Shown here: positions 9,093 through 11,329 of the stretch, one piece after another | Numbering within the stretch: the stretch's first letter is position 1 | Layout: each line of letters opens with the position of its first letter | NCBI GenBank assembly: GCA_031278055.1 | Contig: JAITLD010000064.1 | Coordinates: 1 to 11,329, forward strand | DNA length: 11,329 nucleotides | Direction: 5' to 3' | Origin: Rickettsiales bacterium | Lineage (GTDB): Bacteria > Pseudomonadota > Alphaproteobacteria > Rs-D84 | Position numbers and translations under genes: made by a program | The notes under the pieces: generated by a model | What the model was told of the DNA's origin: nothing | Seen by the model: only the letters and a program-made list of their open reading frames with translations | The model's database searches: none

Positions 9093-9941
9093 TCATCGTT
9101 CGCCGATAATTTTTATTTCTAATTCCAATCCGGTTGCGGCTTGAATTTTTTCTATCAGTGTTTCAATATCGGCGCTGCGGCAATCGTCGTCCGCTATGAT
9201 AAAGTTCGCATGTTTTTCCGATATGCGCGCCCCGCCGACGGAAAGGCCGTCTGGAAACGCATTCTTTATTTTCCGCCAGGCGGGAACGCCATCCGACGGA
9301 TTTTTGAATGTAGAGCCGGCGGTCCGCGTGTCCGTGGGCTGGGATTCTGTTTTCTTTTTTATAATTTCTTCGATTTGTTTCTTTATATCCGCGGATGTTT
9401 TATGTTTCGTTGCTTTGAATCTCAGTCCGGTTATGATGATATCGCGCGATATATTCGAGGTTCGATAACCCAGTTGGCATTTTGTAGCGGACAGCTCGAT
9501 TTGTTGGCCGTCCAAACTCAGCCCGGTGACAGAATGCAAAACATCGCTGATTTGTCCGCCGAAACATCCTGCGTTTGTCATCAGACCGCCGGCCGCCGTG
9601 CCCGGGATTCCGGCCATGAACTCAAATCCCCCGATTCCGTTTTCCATCGAAAAATTCGCTATGCGCGATAATTCCGTTCCGGCGTTGGCATCGATGAATC
9701 CGTCTTTTATTTCTATCGTTTTACTCATTGCGCCCGTATGAATCACAAGCCCGGGAATACCTCCGTCGCGAATCAGAATGTTGGACCCAAGTCCTATGAT
9801 CGTAATCGGACGTATCGCGTTTGTGCGCAGGAATGCGCGCAATTCTTTGGCACTGGCGGGCGCAAAGAAAAATTCTGCCATGCCGCCGGTTCTGAATCTG
9901 GTCAAGTTTGCAAGCGGATGATTGGTTTTGAGTTCCGGCAT
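9093..9941 (-). CDS. murB: UDP-N-acetylenolpyruvoylglucosamine reductase MurB
   Basis: MurB reduces UDP-GlcNAc-enolpyruvate to UDP-MurNAc with NADPH and FAD, the second committed step of cytoplasmic peptidoglycan precursor synthesis. The 282-residue protein has TRFRTGG (14-20), the FAD-binding segment IIGLGSNILIRDGG (48-61), EFMAGIPGTAAGG (107-119), the catalytic Arg160 in GYRTS, the proton-donor Ser210 in GSTFKNP, and SEKHANFI (241-248). The catalytic Glu near the end lies in LELEIKIIG (Glu273 or Glu275). The shape fits the shorter type of MurB lacking the extra loop of the E. coli protein. Its ATG directly abuts the stop of lptB with no gap; AGGA lies a few bases upstream, inside lptB. In alphaproteobacteria murB usually sits in the division/cell-wall cluster with ddl and murC, so its place after lptB is unusual. 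Confidence 0.95.
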   Translation of the reverse strand: MPELKTNHPLANLTRFRTGGMAEFFFAPASAKELRAFLRTNAIRPITIIGLGSNILIRDGGIPGLVIHTGAMSKTIEIKDGFIDANAGTELSRIANFSMENGIGGFEFMAGIPGTAAGGLMTNAGCFGGQISDVLHSVTGLSLDGQQIELSATKCQLGYRTSNISRDIIITGLRFKATKHKTSADIKKQIEEIIKKKTESQPTDTRTAGSTFKNPSDGVPAWRKIKNAFPDGLSVGGARISEKHANFIIADDDCRSADIETLIEKIQAATGLELEIKIIGER

Positions 9942-10670
9942 CTACATCCTAAATTCCTCGCCGAGATATACTTTGCGCACTTGTGGGTCTTTCACGATTT
10001 CGGCAGTCGTTCCATGTTTCAGAATAAATCCGTCGTGCAGGACGTAGCTGCGGTCGGTTATACCCAGCGTCTCTCGTACGTTATGATCGGTAATAATGAC
10101 CCCGAGCCCCCGTTCTTTCAACTGGGACACGAGCTCGCGGATATCGCCGACCGCGATTGGATCGATTCCGGCAAAAGGCTCGTCCAACAGAATGAAAGAC
10201 GGTTTTGACGCCAGGGAACGCGCGATTTCGACGCGCCTCCGTTCGCCGCCTGATAACGATGTCGCGGGCGCTTTGCGCAGATGATCGATTGAAAATTCTT
10301 TCAAAAGCGAATTTAATCTGTCTTCGCGCGCGCTTTTGTTCGTCTCTGAAATTTCGAGGACCGCCATTATGTTCTGTTCGACTGAAAGTCCGCGGAATAC
10401 GCTGTTTTCTTGGGGCAGATATCCTATCTTCAATTTTGCCCGCTGGTAAAACGGAAGATGCGTTATATCTTGGCGATTCAGGAAAATCTTGCCACCGGTC
10501 GCCGCGATTTGCCCCGTTATGCAATAGAACGCTGTGGTCTTTCCCGCTCCGTTTGGTCCCAATAATCCGACCGATTCGCCGGTATTGGCTTCAAGTGAAA
10601 TATCTTTCAGGATAGTGCGACTGCCGTAATTTTTGGACAAATTTTCAACCCGCAGTGTATTGTTTTTCAT
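9942..10670 (-). CDS. lptB: LPS export ABC transporter ATPase LptB
   Basis: LptB powers the extraction of lipopolysaccharide from the inner membrane through LptF/LptG and its passage to the LptC-LptA bridge. All ABC-ATPase signatures are present in the 242 residues: Walker A GPNGAGKTT (38-46), the Q-loop in YLPQ (Gln87), the signature LSGGERRR (139-146), Walker B FILLDEP (159-165, Glu164), and the H-switch in TDHNVRET (His196). The LptB-type features IGYLPQENSVFRGLSVEQN and the TDHNVRETL region separate it from generic ABC ATPases. Its ATG overlaps the stop of lptC by 4 bp (ATGA), and murB follows directly, so the three genes form one coupled unit. No upstream Shine-Dalgarno is strong, which fits coupling. 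Confidence 0.96.
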   Translation of the reverse strand: MKNNTLRVENLSKNYGSRTILKDISLEANTGESVGLLGPNGAGKTTAFYCITGQIAATGGKIFLNRQDITHLPFYQRAKLKIGYLPQENSVFRGLSVEQNIMAVLEISETNKSAREDRLNSLLKEFSIDHLRKAPATSLSGGERRRVEIARSLASKPSFILLDEPFAGIDPIAVGDIRELVSQLKERGLGVIITDHNVRETLGITDRSYVLHDGFILKHGTTAEIVKDPQVRKVYLGEEFRM

Positions 10671-11149
10671 TTCAAATCAATCTCCATTTCATTTGTTGCG
10701 GCAGATGTTTTGTCGCTGGAATCCACTCGAACATTACCGGATAAAATGATTTTCTGCGAATTTTTGTAAAAACGCCCCGTGTCGGCTGTTATATTATCGC
10801 GGATTTTTATTCCATCTTTTAAGCGGGCGACGCTGGCCGCCGGCCGTATAAATCGAATCACATCCGGTTCGGAAAACCTTTGTAACGCGGATTCGGCCGA
10901 AATGGAAAATGAATCGCCATTTTTATCCGTCCCATTCAGATTCAGATTTGTTATGCTCAGGTTATTCGCCTGAATGCTATCCATATCCACCGCGTCCAGA
11001 ACCGCCCAGGTTATATTTCTAAACACGAATGGCGATGCGATTAAGATGATGGTGAAAAACAGTCCCCAGCCTGTGAAGAACGAACGCCACAAGACGTTCC
11101 TTCGCCGGTGTCTATGGGACAAAAAAAATTGCCAGTTATGATGAGACAT
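10667..11149 (-). CDS. lptC: LPS export periplasmic protein LptC (short form)
   Basis: LptC is a bitopic inner-membrane protein that receives lipopolysaccharide from LptBFG and hands it to LptA. The 160-residue product has a basic N-terminus with a His/Arg-rich stretch (RHRRR), one membrane segment (about 26-46), and then a periplasmic part. The segment LNGTDKNGDSFSISAESALQ resembles the start of the LptC beta-jellyroll, followed by repeating hydrophobic strands such as GRFYKNSQKIILSGNVRVDS. The chain ends at EMEIDLK, where LptC relatives usually run on for some 30-40 residues, so the C-terminal strands that contact LptA may be missing. The stop overlaps the lptB start (ATGA). The usual alphaproteobacterial order is lptC-lptA-lptB; lptA is absent here. 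No clear ribosome site precedes the start. Confidence 0.75.
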   Translation of the reverse strand: MSHHNWQFFLSHRHRRRNVLWRSFFTGWGLFFTIILIASPFVFRNITWAVLDAVDMDSIQANNLSITNLNLNGTDKNGDSFSISAESALQRFSEPDVIRFIRPAASVARLKDGIKIRDNITADTGRFYKNSQKIILSGNVRVDSSDKTSAATNEMEIDLK

Positions 11150-11277
11150 ATTTTCAATTATTAAGTCAACGATTCAAGGCCATGGGACGGTAAAACAATC
11201 ATCGATTATAAATTACATTCCGAACTCATAACTCTTGACTTTTTATACATTTACTTAACTCAATTTGTAACTATGCT

Positions 11278-11306
11278 TTGCATTATATCCGAAAATATGA
11301 TAAAAT
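11278..11306 (+). promoter_or_regulatory. Possible outward promoter at the window edge
   Basis: TTGCAT (11278-11283) and TAAAAT (11301-11306) are 17 bp apart, with TG one base before the -10 box. An ATG at 11321 (ATGAATAAA to the end of the window) could be the start of a plus-strand gene, but only three codons are visible. The surrounding 11150-11329 is AT-rich and otherwise shows nothing firm. Confidence 0.3.
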
Positions 11307-11329
11307 CAAATCAAGAAATTATGAATAAA

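Noticed and set aside
9141..10615. Several plus-strand open frames opposite murB and lptB
   Set aside because: They are antisense shadows of two well-supported conserved genes.

Overview
The window looks like chromosomal DNA of a Gram-negative bacterium, most likely an uncultured, anaerobic or fermentative alphaproteobacterium of the host-associated kind known from gut metagenomes. The support is lipopolysaccharide export genes (lptC, lptB) next to murB, a CtpA protease of alphaproteobacterial style, and a pyruvate:ferredoxin oxidoreductase, which points to anaerobic metabolism. The lineage is inferred from protein character only.

Layout. Positions 1-112 hold the tail of a cysteine-rich protein cut by the window edge. 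A tRNA-Leu(UAG) gene lies on the minus strand at 148-232. A short divergent promoter region (about 243-289) separates it from a plus-strand run that is tightly packed or overlapping: ctpA (314-1624), a DUF362-like gene that has lost its middle (1614-1943), and nifJ. nifJ is not one reading frame. Its first part (1940-2995) and second part (3165-5555) are separated by about 170 bp that hold a small 51-53 codon frame, joined to the second part by an ATGA overlap.

Positions 5615-8928 look like an accessory block between housekeeping genes. It contains a thymidylate kinase-like gene on the minus strand, an unfamiliar TIM-barrel-like protein on the plus strand, a frameshifted remnant of a second copy of that protein's 3' end, and a minus-strand AbiEi/AbiEii type toxin-antitoxin pair. 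Two operator-like repeats sit on the antitoxin start.

Positions 9093-11149 on the minus strand form a coupled envelope operon, lptC-lptB-murB, transcribed in that order. lptA is missing from its usual place between lptC and lptB, and LptC looks short at its C-terminus. The last 180 bases are AT-rich, with a possible outward promoter and an ATG at the very edge.

The recurring theme is gene remodelling: an interrupted nifJ, an in-frame internal deletion in the DUF362 gene, an eroded tandem duplicate, and a likely lptC/lptA deletion. No CRISPR array, transposase or phage gene was seen. No wholly new system could be shown. The best candidates for novelty are the nifJ split with its small intervening frame and the TIM-barrel gene with its remnant.
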